Positions 7,923 through 16,180 of a stretch of DNA of 64,000 bases are shown in pieces. The translations under genes and the position numbers were made by a program. Below the pieces are notes generated by a model. It saw only the letters and a list, made by a program, of their open reading frames with translations, was not told where the DNA came from and did no database searches. This DNA comes from Bog-473 sp963791455 (lineage in GTDB: Bacteria; Actinomycetota; Acidimicrobiia; Acidimicrobiales; RAAP-2): positions 558,001 to 622,000 of the forward strand of contig CAWBSM010000003.1 in the NCBI GenBank assembly GCA_963791455.1, given 5' to 3'. Numbering within the stretch: position 1 is the stretch's first letter; every line of letters begins with the position of its first letter.

Positions 7923-9083
7923 ATGGCTGATCTCTCAGGGAACATGTTGTGGGCGAACTCGGGTGACTCTCACCTGATGGAGCCGCCCGACCTGTTCGCG
8001 TCGCTGCCCGAGGACGTCAGAGAGCGCCTGCCCCGCAGCGTGAAGGACCCCAGCGGCGACTTCGAGACGATCTACATCGATGGCCAGGAGTTCCGGCGCG
8101 ACCTCCCGAAGGGTGGGCAGCCGAAGGGCCTTGGCATCAACGCCCGGCCGACCGATTCGAAGGAAGAGGACTTCATCACCCGGGTCATCGGCGGCAACGA
8201 CCCGGTGGCCCGCATCAAGGACCTCGATACCGAGGGCGTCTGGGGCGAGGTCATGTACCCCTCCCTCGGGATCTGGACCTTCAACGTCCGCACGCCGCGG
8301 GTGGTCAGAGAGGGCTGCCGCGCCCTCAACGACTGGGCCCTGGACTTCCAGCAGCACTCGCCGCGCTTCGTCTGCGTCGCCTCCATCCCCCTGGTCGACA
8401 TCGACGACGCGGTTGCCGAGGTCCAGCGGGCCCACGAGGTCGGTTTCCTGTGCGGGTTCCTGCCCGTGCGGCCGCCCGCCGGTCGTCCCGAGTGGAACGA
8501 CGAGGAGTGGGACCCGCTGTGGGCCGCCTTCGCCGAGACGGGCATGGTGATCGGGTTCCACATCGGGACGGAGCCCCACGACCCCACGCAACGCACCGGC
8601 GTGTACTACCGGGGGCGGGGCGGCGCCGTCCTCAACTACGTCGAGACCACCTACGGCGGCCAGCGGGCCGTCACCCAGCTGATCGCCTGCGGCGCCCTGG
8701 ACCGCCACCCCGAGCTCAAGGTGCTGGTGTCGGAGGGCGGAGCAACCTGGGGCCCCTTCATCGCCGACCGCATGGACGAGGGCTACCGCCAGCACGGCGC
8801 CGCGGTGCGGCCGGCACTCTCGAAGCTGCCCAGCCGGTACCTCTACGAGCAGGTGTACGCGTCGTTCCAGCACGACATCTCCGCCGTGGCCGCCAACGCG
8901 GCCATGGGGTGGCAGAACGTCATGTGGGGTAGCGACTACCCGCACTTCGAGGGCACGTTCGGCCACACCCAGAAGACGCTGCACGAGCTCTTCGACGGTG
9001 TCGACCCCGTCGTCAGCCGGCGCATCCGCGTCGGCGCCTTCGCCGAGCTGTTCCCGAGCGTCCCGCCGCCCCCGGAGGGCTAG
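7923..9083 (+). CDS. Amidohydrolase family 2 (metal-dependent TIM-barrel hydrolase/decarboxylase)
   Basis: 386 residues from the ATG at 7923, preceded by GAGAGGAC. The N-terminal GDSHLMEPPDLF carries the DxH-type metal motif, HIGTEPHDP near residue 213 supplies a barrel histidine and MWGSDYPHFEGTF near 335 is the conserved Asp-containing C-terminal motif of the ACMSD/gamma-resorcylate decarboxylase-like group. This group cleaves C-C or C-N bonds in carboxylates; in actinobacterial catabolic clusters its substrates are mostly unknown. The gene has its own TTGACA promoter, so it is not simply part of the following MaoC operon. A second, more distant paralogue lies at 52965. Confidence 0.9.
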   Translation: MADLSGNMLWANSGDSHLMEPPDLFASLPEDVRERLPRSVKDPSGDFETIYIDGQEFRRDLPKGGQPKGLGINARPTDSKEEDFITRVIGGNDPVARIKDLDTEGVWGEVMYPSLGIWTFNVRTPRVVREGCRALNDWALDFQQHSPRFVCVASIPLVDIDDAVAEVQRAHEVGFLCGFLPVRPPAGRPEWNDEEWDPLWAAFAETGMVIGFHIGTEPHDPTQRTGVYYRGRGGAVLNYVETTYGGQRAVTQLIACGALDRHPELKVLVSEGGATWGPFIADRMDEGYRQHGAAVRPALSKLPSRYLYEQVYASFQHDISAVAANAAMGWQNVMWGSDYPHFEGTFGHTQKTLHELFDGVDPVVSRRIRVGAFAELFPSVPPPPEG

Positions 9084-9116
9084 GGCCGCCGGAAGGTCGC
9101 CGGCGGATCCGGGCGG

Positions 9117-9150
9117 TTGGCCCCTCCAGGTCTTTTTAGGATACTCTTTA
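9117..9150 (+). promoter_or_regulatory. Promoter plus recurrent operator upstream of the MaoC gene (site 1)
   Basis: TTGGCC (9117-9122), 17-bp spacer, GATACT (9140-9145) as the -10 box. The -10 lies inside the recurrent motif TTTTTAGGATACTCTTTA (9133-9150). Transcription would start near 9152, 29 nt ahead of the ATG. A repressor bound here would block RNA polymerase directly. Confidence 0.65.
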
Positions 9151-9180
9151 TCGCTAGTCAGCGGCGGCCACAGGGGAGCC

Positions 9181-10464
9181 ATGGCGACCACCACTTCGGA
9201 AGAGTTCGAGAGGGCGACCGACTTCCAGTTCAAGGAAGACGACATCGATCGGGCCAAGGCCCTGGTCGGCCGGTGGGCGCCGTCGGGAGCGCGGGAGTTT
9301 CTGACCACGGCGACGCCCGACGCCATGCGCAACTTCGCCCGCGGCTATGGCGACGACAACCCGCTTTTCGCCTCCGTCGACTACGGCACGACCACGCGCT
9401 GGGGCGGCCAGATCGCACCACCCATGATCCCCATCGCCCTCAACCGGCCCCTCTACGGCGACCCGCCCCGGGAAAGGATCAAGCGACCGTCGTTCCGCGG
9501 CATCCACGTCTTCGTCTCTGGCAGCACGTGGCAGTGGTTCCGGCCGCTGGTCGACGGTGACGGGCTTTACAGCTTCGGGGGCACCGAGTCGGTGGTGGAG
9601 AAGAAGTCGGAGTTCGCCGAGCGCTCCGTCCTCATCACGTACGCGAGCGTGAAGATGAACCAGCGGGCCGAGATCGTCGCCATCTCGCGCACGCTGGCCA
9701 TTCACACCGAGCGCAAGACGGCACGCGAAAAGGGCAAGTACGCCGCGATCGAGCCTGCCACCTACAGCGACGAGGACATCGAGAAGATCGACGCCGTCTA
9801 CGCGGCCGAGGAGGCCCGGGGGTCCGACCCCCGTTACTGGGAGGACGTCCACGTCGGGGACGCCCTGACCCCGATGGCGAAGGGGCCGCTGACCATGACC
9901 GACATGATCGTCTTCCACGCCGGAGGCTATGGCTTCGTCCCCTACGAGCCCTGCACCAACCGGATCGCCTATAAGAACCGCCAGCGCATCGCGCCTTTCT
10001 ACGTGAAGAACGAGTACGGGGTGCCGGACGTCGCCCAGCGCGTGCACTGGGACAGTGCCTGGGCGCAAGCGATCGGCAACCCCATGGCCTACGACTACGG
10101 GGTGATGCGCGACTGTTGGCTCAGCCACTACGTGACGGACTTCATGGGCGACGACGGCTGGCTGGTGTCCCAGTCGAGCGAGATCCGTAAGTTCAACTAC
10201 ATCGGCGACACGCACATCCTGACCGGCGAGGTCGTCGACAAACGCCAGGAGGACGGGCGTTGTGTGGTCGACATCGAGATGCGTGGCACGAACCAGCGTG
10301 ACACCGTCACCTGCCCGGGCAAGGCGACCGTCGCGCTACCGAGCCGCGAGCACGGTCCGGTACGCCTGCCCGAGCCGCCAGCCGACCTGGCGGCGCAGGC
10401 GGTGCAGATGCTCGAGCGGCACCACGCGATCGGGGCGGAGCGCAGGGCCAAGAGCGTCGAGTGA
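9181..10464 (+). CDS. MaoC-like hydratase, fused FAS1-type dehydratase plus hotdog domains
   Basis: 427 residues; ATG at 9181 after AGGGGAG. The N-terminal half is a FAS1-like dehydratase hotdog (RNFARGYGDDNPLFASVDYG, TRWGGQIAPPM) and the C-terminal half a MaoC hotdog (YWEDVHVGDALTPMAKGPLT, HWDSAWAQAIGNPMAYDYG, THILTGEVVDKRQ). Double-hotdog proteins of this type hydrate enoyl-CoA esters, especially bulky ones. The catalytic Asp/His arrangement is represented by DDNP in the first half. The gene is coupled by a GTGA overlap to an ACAD, which would supply its enoyl-CoA substrate, and it starts downstream of a recurrent operator. Confidence 0.85.
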   Translation: MATTTSEEFERATDFQFKEDDIDRAKALVGRWAPSGAREFLTTATPDAMRNFARGYGDDNPLFASVDYGTTTRWGGQIAPPMIPIALNRPLYGDPPRERIKRPSFRGIHVFVSGSTWQWFRPLVDGDGLYSFGGTESVVEKKSEFAERSVLITYASVKMNQRAEIVAISRTLAIHTERKTAREKGKYAAIEPATYSDEDIEKIDAVYAAEEARGSDPRYWEDVHVGDALTPMAKGPLTMTDMIVFHAGGYGFVPYEPCTNRIAYKNRQRIAPFYVKNEYGVPDVAQRVHWDSAWAQAIGNPMAYDYGVMRDCWLSHYVTDFMGDDGWLVSQSSEIRKFNYIGDTHILTGEVVDKRQEDGRCVVDIEMRGTNQRDTVTCPGKATVALPSREHGPVRLPEPPADLAAQAVQMLERHHAIGAERRAKSVE

Positions 10465-11735
10465 GCCGGCGGTACGACCTGGCGGCGGAGGTGCAGGCGT
10501 GGGTCGACGCCAACTGGGACAGCGTACTGACGGTCCGCCAGTGGTGGCTTCGCCTGGCCGATACCGGGTACGCGTATCCGAGTTGGCCTTCTGGGCTGGG
10601 CGGGTCGGGGGCGTCGCGACCCGCCGCCGCGACCGTCACGGCCGTGCTCGCGCGCAACGGCGTCATCGGCCCTCCGGCCGGCCACCTGGCAACCAACCTG
10701 GCCGCACCCACCCTGCTCGAGCACGCCACCGAGGCCCAGCGGGTCGAACTGGTGCGGCCCATCGCGACGGGGGAGGCGGCCTGGTGCCAGCTCTTCAGCG
10801 AGCCCGGCTCGGGGTCCGACCTGGCCAGCGTCGGGACGCGGGCCGAGCGCGACGGCGACGAGTGGGTGGTCACGGGGCAGAAGGTGTGGAACTCCGCCGC
10901 GGACAAGGCCGACTTCGGCATGCTGCTGGCCCGGACCGACGTCGACGTCCCCAAGCACGCCGGCCTCACCTACTTCGCCATCGACATGCGGCAGCCCGGG
11001 GTGGTGGCGCGTCCCCTCAAGCAGATGAACGGCGCTTCCAACTTCTGCGAAGTGTTCCTCGACGAGGCGAGGGTGCCGGCCGATCGAGTGATCGGCGAGG
11101 TGAACGGCGGGTGGCGGGTGGCGCAGACGACGCTGTTCCACGAGCGCAACTCGGTGACCGGCGGCGGCCCGACGGGCCTGGTCTCGGCCCGATCGGGCTC
11201 GGACGGGGACCTCGACCGCAAGGTTGGCGAGGTGCTCGACCGGGCCTGCCACGCCGCCCAGGCTCGCCAAAGCCCCATCCGAGCCGGCGCGGTGCCGGCC
11301 AAGGTGATGGTCGACCTGGCGCAGAGCTACGGGGCATCGGACGCCCCCGCCGTTCGCCAGGAGCTCGCCCGCTACATCACCCAAGTCCGCGTCAACGCCT
11401 GGACGATGCGCCGCAGCGGCGCGGCGGGGGGCAGGCTCACGGGAGCCGACGGCTCCCTCGCCAAGCTGACGACAGCCCGGATCTGCCAGCAGTCCCGCGA
11501 CCTGTCCTACCGGATCGTGGGCGCGCACGGGATGCTGACGGGGAAGGTGTCGCCGCTGGGGGGCGACCTGCAAACGGTGAACCTGGCCAGCCCGGGCAAC
11601 CGCCTCGGGGGCGGGACCGACGAGATCCAGCTGACCGTGCTGGGCGAGCGGGCCCTCGGGTTGCCGCGCGAGCCGAGCGTCGACAAGGACGTGCCCTACC
11701 GGGACCTCAAGGTGGGGACCCAGACCGCGCCCTAG
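10461..11735 (+). CDS. Acyl-CoA dehydrogenase
   Basis: 424 residues; GTG start overlaps the MaoC stop by 4 nt. The middle domain has CQLFSEPGSGSDLASVGTRA and VVTGQKVWNSAADKADFGML; the C-terminus has GGGTDEIQLTVLGERALGLP with the FAD-binding Gly-rich turn. It shares the N-terminal ending ATNLAAPTLLEHATEAQR typical of the family. Together with the MaoC protein it forms a two-step dehydrogenation/hydration cassette under the operator at 9133. No second ACAD chain is adjacent, so it may be homomeric or pair with another ACAD in the window. Confidence 0.9.
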   Translation: MSRRYDLAAEVQAWVDANWDSVLTVRQWWLRLADTGYAYPSWPSGLGGSGASRPAAATVTAVLARNGVIGPPAGHLATNLAAPTLLEHATEAQRVELVRPIATGEAAWCQLFSEPGSGSDLASVGTRAERDGDEWVVTGQKVWNSAADKADFGMLLARTDVDVPKHAGLTYFAIDMRQPGVVARPLKQMNGASNFCEVFLDEARVPADRVIGEVNGGWRVAQTTLFHERNSVTGGGPTGLVSARSGSDGDLDRKVGEVLDRACHAAQARQSPIRAGAVPAKVMVDLAQSYGASDAPAVRQELARYITQVRVNAWTMRRSGAAGGRLTGADGSLAKLTTARICQQSRDLSYRIVGAHGMLTGKVSPLGGDLQTVNLASPGNRLGGGTDEIQLTVLGERALGLPREPSVDKDVPYRDLKVGTQTAP

Positions 11736-11832
11736 GTCCAGGACGAACCGGCCCCGGGAGCCGCCTCGAATTCTTCGGCATTTCTTACCGTCCCCTCGTA
11801 CTCCCCCAATGTTTGCGAGAGACAGTGGTGCC

Positions 11833-11991
11833 ATGCACAGGCACAAGAGTCGGATTATCGCTGCAGGGATCCTGTGTTCCATCGCCGCCACGGTCGCCGT
11901 GTGGAGCGGGCCGCTGGCTGCGGCGAGTGGGGCCCTGCACTCGAACGCCGCGCCGCAGGTGCAGGCCAGCATCGCCTCGCACACCAGGTAA
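11833..11991 (+). CDS. Small putative exported peptide
   Basis: 52 residues from ATG 11833. Basic start (MHRHKSRI), a hydrophobic stretch (IIAAGILCSIAATVAVW), then small residues (PLAAASGAL) that could be a signal-peptidase site, leaving a mature part of only about 20 residues. No recognisable family and only a weak GAGAGA ribosome-binding site. It stands alone between convergent genes. It could be a real secreted micropeptide, a degraded gene start or chance. Confidence 0.35.
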   Translation: MHRHKSRIIAAGILCSIAATVAVWSGPLAAASGALHSNAAPQVQASIASHTR

Positions 11992-12008
11992 CGGGCGCCG
12001 ACCGGCCG

Positions 12009-12854
12009 TCAAGGAACCGTTTCCCGCTGCGCCCGACGCTCGATCCCTTTCCGGGCCGACTTCAATTGGTTCTCGGCCTCGTGGGCGAAGAGCCAGCGCC
12101 GACGTTCCACCTCGTCCTCGGCCGCGTTGAGATTCTCCTTCACGGTCGCGAGCAGCGTGGCCGGCGTCCGCACCAATTGGCCGGCGATCTCGTACGTGTA
12201 GGCGCGGAGCCTGGGCGGAGGGAGCACGGCGTGCACCATCCCCAGCTCCAAGGCCCGTGGAGCTGGGATCTTCTCGTTCAGGAGATAGAGACGCCGGGCC
12301 AGCGCAGTCCCACCGATGCGTGTCCAGAAGAACGAGCCGCCGTAGTCGCCTGAGAGCCCGTTGGGCGAAAAATTGGTCGCGAACAAGGCGTCTTCGGATG
12401 CGAAGCGGAGGTCGCAGGCCGCGGCCAAGCTGCACCCGGCGCCGACCGCCGGCCCTCCGACCATCGCGATGGTCGGCTTCGGCATCAGGTGCAACAGCAT
12501 GGCCGCGTGCTGGTCATGGCGAGAGAGATCGCCCGAGAGCGCGTTCGCCGGGACGGCCTTCTCGCTGCCGGCTTCGCCACGGCCGATGGTGGACTTGACG
12601 TCCCCGCCCGAGCAAAAGCCCCCGTGGCTACCTTCGGCGGCGGCTCCGGTCAGCACGATCACCTTGGCGTCGGCCTCGTCGGCCATCTGGCGCACGGCCT
12701 CTTCGAGGGCAGTGATGAGGGCGCCGTTGAGCGCGTTGCGCCGCGCCGGACGGTTCAGCGTGATGGTGCCGACCCTGTCCGTGACTTCGGTCAAGATCAC
12801 CGGCTCCGTGTCGTCGTCGGCGGTCGCCGGTGAGGGTTCTGCTCCGTCTGCCAC
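12009..12854 (-). CDS. Enoyl-CoA hydratase/isomerase (crotonase family)
   Basis: 281 residues from a GTG at 12854 with GCGAGG five bases upstream. The crotonase oxyanion-hole segments are HGGFCSGGDVKS near residue 75 and GPAVGAGCSLAAACDLRFAS near 135; TLNRPARRNALNGAL is the N-terminal signature. The position of the catalytic Glu pair is less clear. The gene diverges from the tandem CaiB gene across a perfect palindromic operator, so both are probably controlled by one regulator. Hydration, isomerisation or ring cleavage of a CoA ester are all possible within this superfamily. Confidence 0.88.
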   Translation of the reverse strand: MADGAEPSPATADDDTEPVILTEVTDRVGTITLNRPARRNALNGALITALEEAVRQMADEADAKVIVLTGAAAEGSHGGFCSGGDVKSTIGRGEAGSEKAVPANALSGDLSRHDQHAAMLLHLMPKPTIAMVGGPAVGAGCSLAAACDLRFASEDALFATNFSPNGLSGDYGGSFFWTRIGGTALARRLYLLNEKIPAPRALELGMVHAVLPPPRLRAYTYEIAGQLVRTPATLLATVKENLNAAEDEVERRRWLFAHEAENQLKSARKGIERRAQRETVP

Positions 12855-12881
12855 GTTCGCCTCGCAAGTCTTCAGGGCAAA

Positions 12882-12895
12882 TTGAGTATACTCAA
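12882..12895. promoter_or_regulatory. Perfect palindromic operator, site 2
   Basis: TTGAGTATACTCAA is a perfect 14-bp palindrome in the 51-bp gap between divergent crotonase and CaiB genes. It contains TATACT on both strands, so it overlaps a possible -10 box in each direction. It fits the recurrent motif whose ideal form is AAAGAGTATACTCTTT. Confidence 0.7.
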
Positions 12896-12905
12896 AGGCG
12901 GCACC

Positions 12906-15380
12906 ATGGGGATGGCAGACGACACCACCGAGACTGCCGGCCCCCTCGCTGGCCTGCGGGTGCTCGACCTGTCGCACAGCCCGGCCGGGGCCCAGGCGAC
13001 CCAGACGCTGGCGGACTTCGGGGCGGAGGTGGTGCAGGTCGAGCCACCGGAGGGGAGCCCGCTGCGCACCCTGCCGTCCTTTCCCTTGATCGGGCGGGGG
13101 AAGCGGTCGATCGTGCTGGATCTCCACGACGCGGAGGACGCCGCTCGGGCGCGGACGATGGCGCTCGGAGCCGACGTCCTGGTCGAGACGTTTCGGCCCG
13201 GCGTGACGGAGCGGCTCGGACTCGGCTACGAAGACCTGGCGAGGGAGAACCCCCGCCTCGTCTACGGGTCGGTCAGCGGCTTCGGTCGGGTCGGACCCTA
13301 CGCCAACGCCAAGGCCTACGAGGCGCTCGTGATGGCCCGGGTGGGCGCGCTGTGGGCGTCGCAGTCCATGGTGGCGCGGGAAGGCCCGGCGCACGTCTCG
13401 GTGCCGTACTGCAGCTACGGGGCCAGCCAGCAGCTGCTCGCCGGGATCTGCGCCGCACTGCACGAACGTGAGCGCAGCGGTTTGGGGCAGCGCGTGGAGG
13501 CCACGCTGGTCAACGGGCTGGCGTCGCTGGGCACTTGGAACTGGTACCTGAATGTGATCACGTCAAAGTTCCCCGACGCCTTCACGCCGTCCTCGCCCCT
13601 GGGGAAGCACGGGCTGCCGCTGTCGCCGATGACCTTCATGCTCCTGATCGCCCTGAGCAAGGACGGGCGTTGGATGCAGTTCTCCCAGGTGCAACTGCAC
13701 CTCTACCTGGAGATGCTCAAGGTCTTCGATCTCGACTGGATGCTCCAGGACGAGGAATGGAAGGACGCCGTCTGGGCGGCCGACGATCCGAAGACCGGCG
13801 AGTACTGGGGAAAGCTCCACGAGGCCGTGCTGTCCAAGACGCTTGCGGAGTGGAGCGACGTGTTCGAGGAGGACCACAACGTGTGGGCCGAGACCATGCG
13901 GCGAGGCAGCGAATTGTTGGATCACCCGCAAATGCAGCATCTCGGTGCCGTGGTCGACGTCGACGACGCGGCGCGCGGGCTGGTGCGCCAGCCGGGCCCG
14001 ATCGTCAAGATGTGGGAGACACCCGCCGTCCTGGCCCGGGGTGCACCATTGCTCGACGCGGACGGCGCCGCCATCAGATCGAACCCGTGGGCGGCGCTGG
14101 CCTCCCCCGTCGTCGTGGTCGGGGCGGGCTCGACGGCGGACGGCCCGGCGTTGGGTGACGTGACCGTGCTCGAGCTCGGGACCTTCTTCGCCGCGCCCTT
14201 CGCCGGAACGGTACTGCGGGAGCTGGGGGCCCGGGTCGTCAAGGTCGAGCCGATCGGCGGCGAGCCCATGCGCACGCTGCTGCCATTCCCCGAGGTCGGC
14301 GCGGCGAAGTGCATGCAGGGGAAGGAGTCGATCTGCGTCGACCTGTCGACCGACGAGGGCCGCGCCATCGTGCACGAACTCGCCCGTCGCTCCGACGGGG
14401 TGCTGCAGTCCTTCCGGGCCGGGGTGGCCGAACGCCAGGGCGTCGATGCCGGCACACTGCGCCAGATCAACCCGAATCTCGTCTATCTCAATGCGCCGGG
14501 CTACGGCATCGACGGGCCGTGCGGCGACCGCCCCGCCTACGCGCCGACCATCGGTGCCGGCAGCGGCCTCGTCATGCGCAACATCGGCACCGCGATCGAG
14601 GAGCGACCGGGTTTGTCGCTGCGCGAGATCCGGGCCGACGCCATGCGGCTCGCCGGTGCGGGCACCACGGAGTACGCCCAGGCCGACGGGATCTCGGCGT
14701 TGACGGCGGCCAGCGCCCTGGCGCTCGGACTCTTGATCCGGGACCGGACAGGCACGGCGCAGCAGATGCTGACCACCATGTTGACGTCGACGGCGCACGC
14801 TCTGGCCGACGACATGGTCGAGTACGAGGGGCGCGCGGCGACGCCGGCCGCGGACCACGAGCTCCTCGGGTACTCGGCGCTGTATCGCCTCTACCGTGCG
14901 GCCGACGAGTGGGTCTACCTGGCTGCTCCTCACCCGGACGAATGGTCCGCGCTCTGTGGTGCCCTGGCGGGCGAAGTCGACCTGGCGGCCGACCCTCGGT
15001 TTGCCGACGAGTCCGCCCGGGCGGCCAACGACGCCGCTCTGGCCGAGGTGCTCGAGCGAGCGTTCGCGTCCGAGCCGGCCCAACATTGGGAAGACACGCT
15101 TTTGGCGGCCGACGTTGGGTGCGTGGTGGCACGCCGGGAGCCACCCGAGACCGTGCTCCAGTCCGCCGAGTTCGCCGGCGCGGCCGACATGTTGGTCGAG
15201 GTGGAGCACCCGACGTTCGGGCAGCACGTACGGCTGCGGCCCTACATTGAGATGTCCCGGAGCGTCACCGTGGCCGAGCCCGGCTCATTGGCCGGGCAGC
15301 ACACCGATGCCATCCTGGAGGAGCTGGGGTACTCGGTCGAAGCGATCGCGGACCTGCGAGAGAGGAAGGTTGTGGCCTGA
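12906..15380 (+). CDS. Tandem-fused CaiB/BaiF (family III) CoA-transferase
   Basis: About 824 residues, twice the usual length. Half 1 (about 10-395) begins LAGLRVLDLSHSPAGAQATQ with FGAEVVQVEPPEGSPLR; half 2 (about 415-824) begins LGDVTVLELGTFFAAPFAGT with LGARVVKVEPIGGEPMR. Both halves have the family's INPNLVY / ENPRLVY stretch. Family III transferases move CoA between carboxylic acids through aspartyl-CoA intermediates. Fusion would mimic the interlocked dimer. ATG 12906 (or 12912) lies only 7-13 nt from the start site predicted from the palindromic -10, so the transcript is nearly leaderless. The next hydratase overlaps by one base. Confidence 0.9.
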   Translation: MGMADDTTETAGPLAGLRVLDLSHSPAGAQATQTLADFGAEVVQVEPPEGSPLRTLPSFPLIGRGKRSIVLDLHDAEDAARARTMALGADVLVETFRPGVTERLGLGYEDLARENPRLVYGSVSGFGRVGPYANAKAYEALVMARVGALWASQSMVAREGPAHVSVPYCSYGASQQLLAGICAALHERERSGLGQRVEATLVNGLASLGTWNWYLNVITSKFPDAFTPSSPLGKHGLPLSPMTFMLLIALSKDGRWMQFSQVQLHLYLEMLKVFDLDWMLQDEEWKDAVWAADDPKTGEYWGKLHEAVLSKTLAEWSDVFEEDHNVWAETMRRGSELLDHPQMQHLGAVVDVDDAARGLVRQPGPIVKMWETPAVLARGAPLLDADGAAIRSNPWAALASPVVVVGAGSTADGPALGDVTVLELGTFFAAPFAGTVLRELGARVVKVEPIGGEPMRTLLPFPEVGAAKCMQGKESICVDLSTDEGRAIVHELARRSDGVLQSFRAGVAERQGVDAGTLRQINPNLVYLNAPGYGIDGPCGDRPAYAPTIGAGSGLVMRNIGTAIEERPGLSLREIRADAMRLAGAGTTEYAQADGISALTAASALALGLLIRDRTGTAQQMLTTMLTSTAHALADDMVEYEGRAATPAADHELLGYSALYRLYRAADEWVYLAAPHPDEWSALCGALAGEVDLAADPRFADESARAANDAALAEVLERAFASEPAQHWEDTLLAADVGCVVARREPPETVLQSAEFAGAADMLVEVEHPTFGQHVRLRPYIEMSRSVTVAEPGSLAGQHTDAILEELGYSVEAIADLRERKVVA

Positions 15381-16171
15381 TGACTGACACGCAGGCGAAG
15401 ACCGAGCCGGTCCTGGTCGAGGAGCGGCGGGGCGCGGTGACCGTGCTGCGGCTCAACCGACCCGAGGCCCGCAACGCGCTGAGCCCCGAGCTGCTCGCTG
15501 CCATCGGGCTCGGCATGCGGCAGGCGGAGGAGGACCCCGAGGTCCGGGCCGTCGTGCTGACGGGGACCGGCGAGAAGGCCTTCTGCGCCGGCATGGACCT
15601 GCGCGCCTTTGCCGCGGGCGGGGCTCTCGGCGGAGACCCGGAGGGCATGAGGGGCTTCCAGCGCTTCACACAAGGAGAGATCGCGATTCCCGTCGTCGGG
15701 GCGGCCAACGCCACTGCCGTCGCGGGCGGCTTCGAGCTTCTGTTGGGGTGTGACGTGGTGGTCGCCTCCGAGGCGGCATCCTTCGGTCTCCCGGAGGTCA
15801 AGCGAGGGCTCTTCGCGGCCGGCGGCGGCGTGTTCGTCAGCACGCGCATCCCGCTGGCCGTGGCCCTGGAGCTGACGTTGACCGGCGATGCCATCGATGC
15901 CGGGCGCGCGCTGTCGCTCGGTCTCGTCAATCAGGTGGTGCCGCCAGGCGACGTGCTCCACGCCGCCGTGGCGTTGGCCGAGCGCATCGCGCGCAACGGA
16001 CCACTCGCGCTGCAGGCCACCAAGGAGCTCGTGCGTACCGCGTCGACGGATCTGGAGAGGGCGCGCGCGCTGGCGGCGGAGTGGCAACCGAAGGTCTTCG
16101 GAAGCGAGGACGCCAAGGAGGGCGCGACCGCGTTCATCGAGAAGCGCGACCCGGTGTGGAAGGGGCGCTGA
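15380..16171 (+). CDS. Enoyl-CoA hydratase (crotonase family)
   Basis: 263 residues; the ATG overlaps the CaiB stop (TGATG). RLNRPEARNALSPELL, KAFCAGMDLRAF and ATAVAGGFELLLGCDVVVAS supply the crotonase oxyanion-hole pattern, and LPEVKRGLFAAGGG marks the second active-site loop. The length is standard. Co-transcription with the tandem CoA-transferase suggests activation then hydration of the same acyl chain. Confidence 0.92.
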   Translation: MTDTQAKTEPVLVEERRGAVTVLRLNRPEARNALSPELLAAIGLGMRQAEEDPEVRAVVLTGTGEKAFCAGMDLRAFAAGGALGGDPEGMRGFQRFTQGEIAIPVVGAANATAVAGGFELLLGCDVVVASEAASFGLPEVKRGLFAAGGGVFVSTRIPLAVALELTLTGDAIDAGRALSLGLVNQVVPPGDVLHAAVALAERIARNGPLALQATKELVRTASTDLERARALAAEWQPKVFGSEDAKEGATAFIEKRDPVWKGR

Positions 16172-16180
16172 GGTCTCCCC

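Noticed and set aside
13563..15227. Minus-strand open frame opposite the tandem CaiB gene
   Set aside because: Same reason: shadow of third-position G/C, no ribosome-binding site or recognisable domain.
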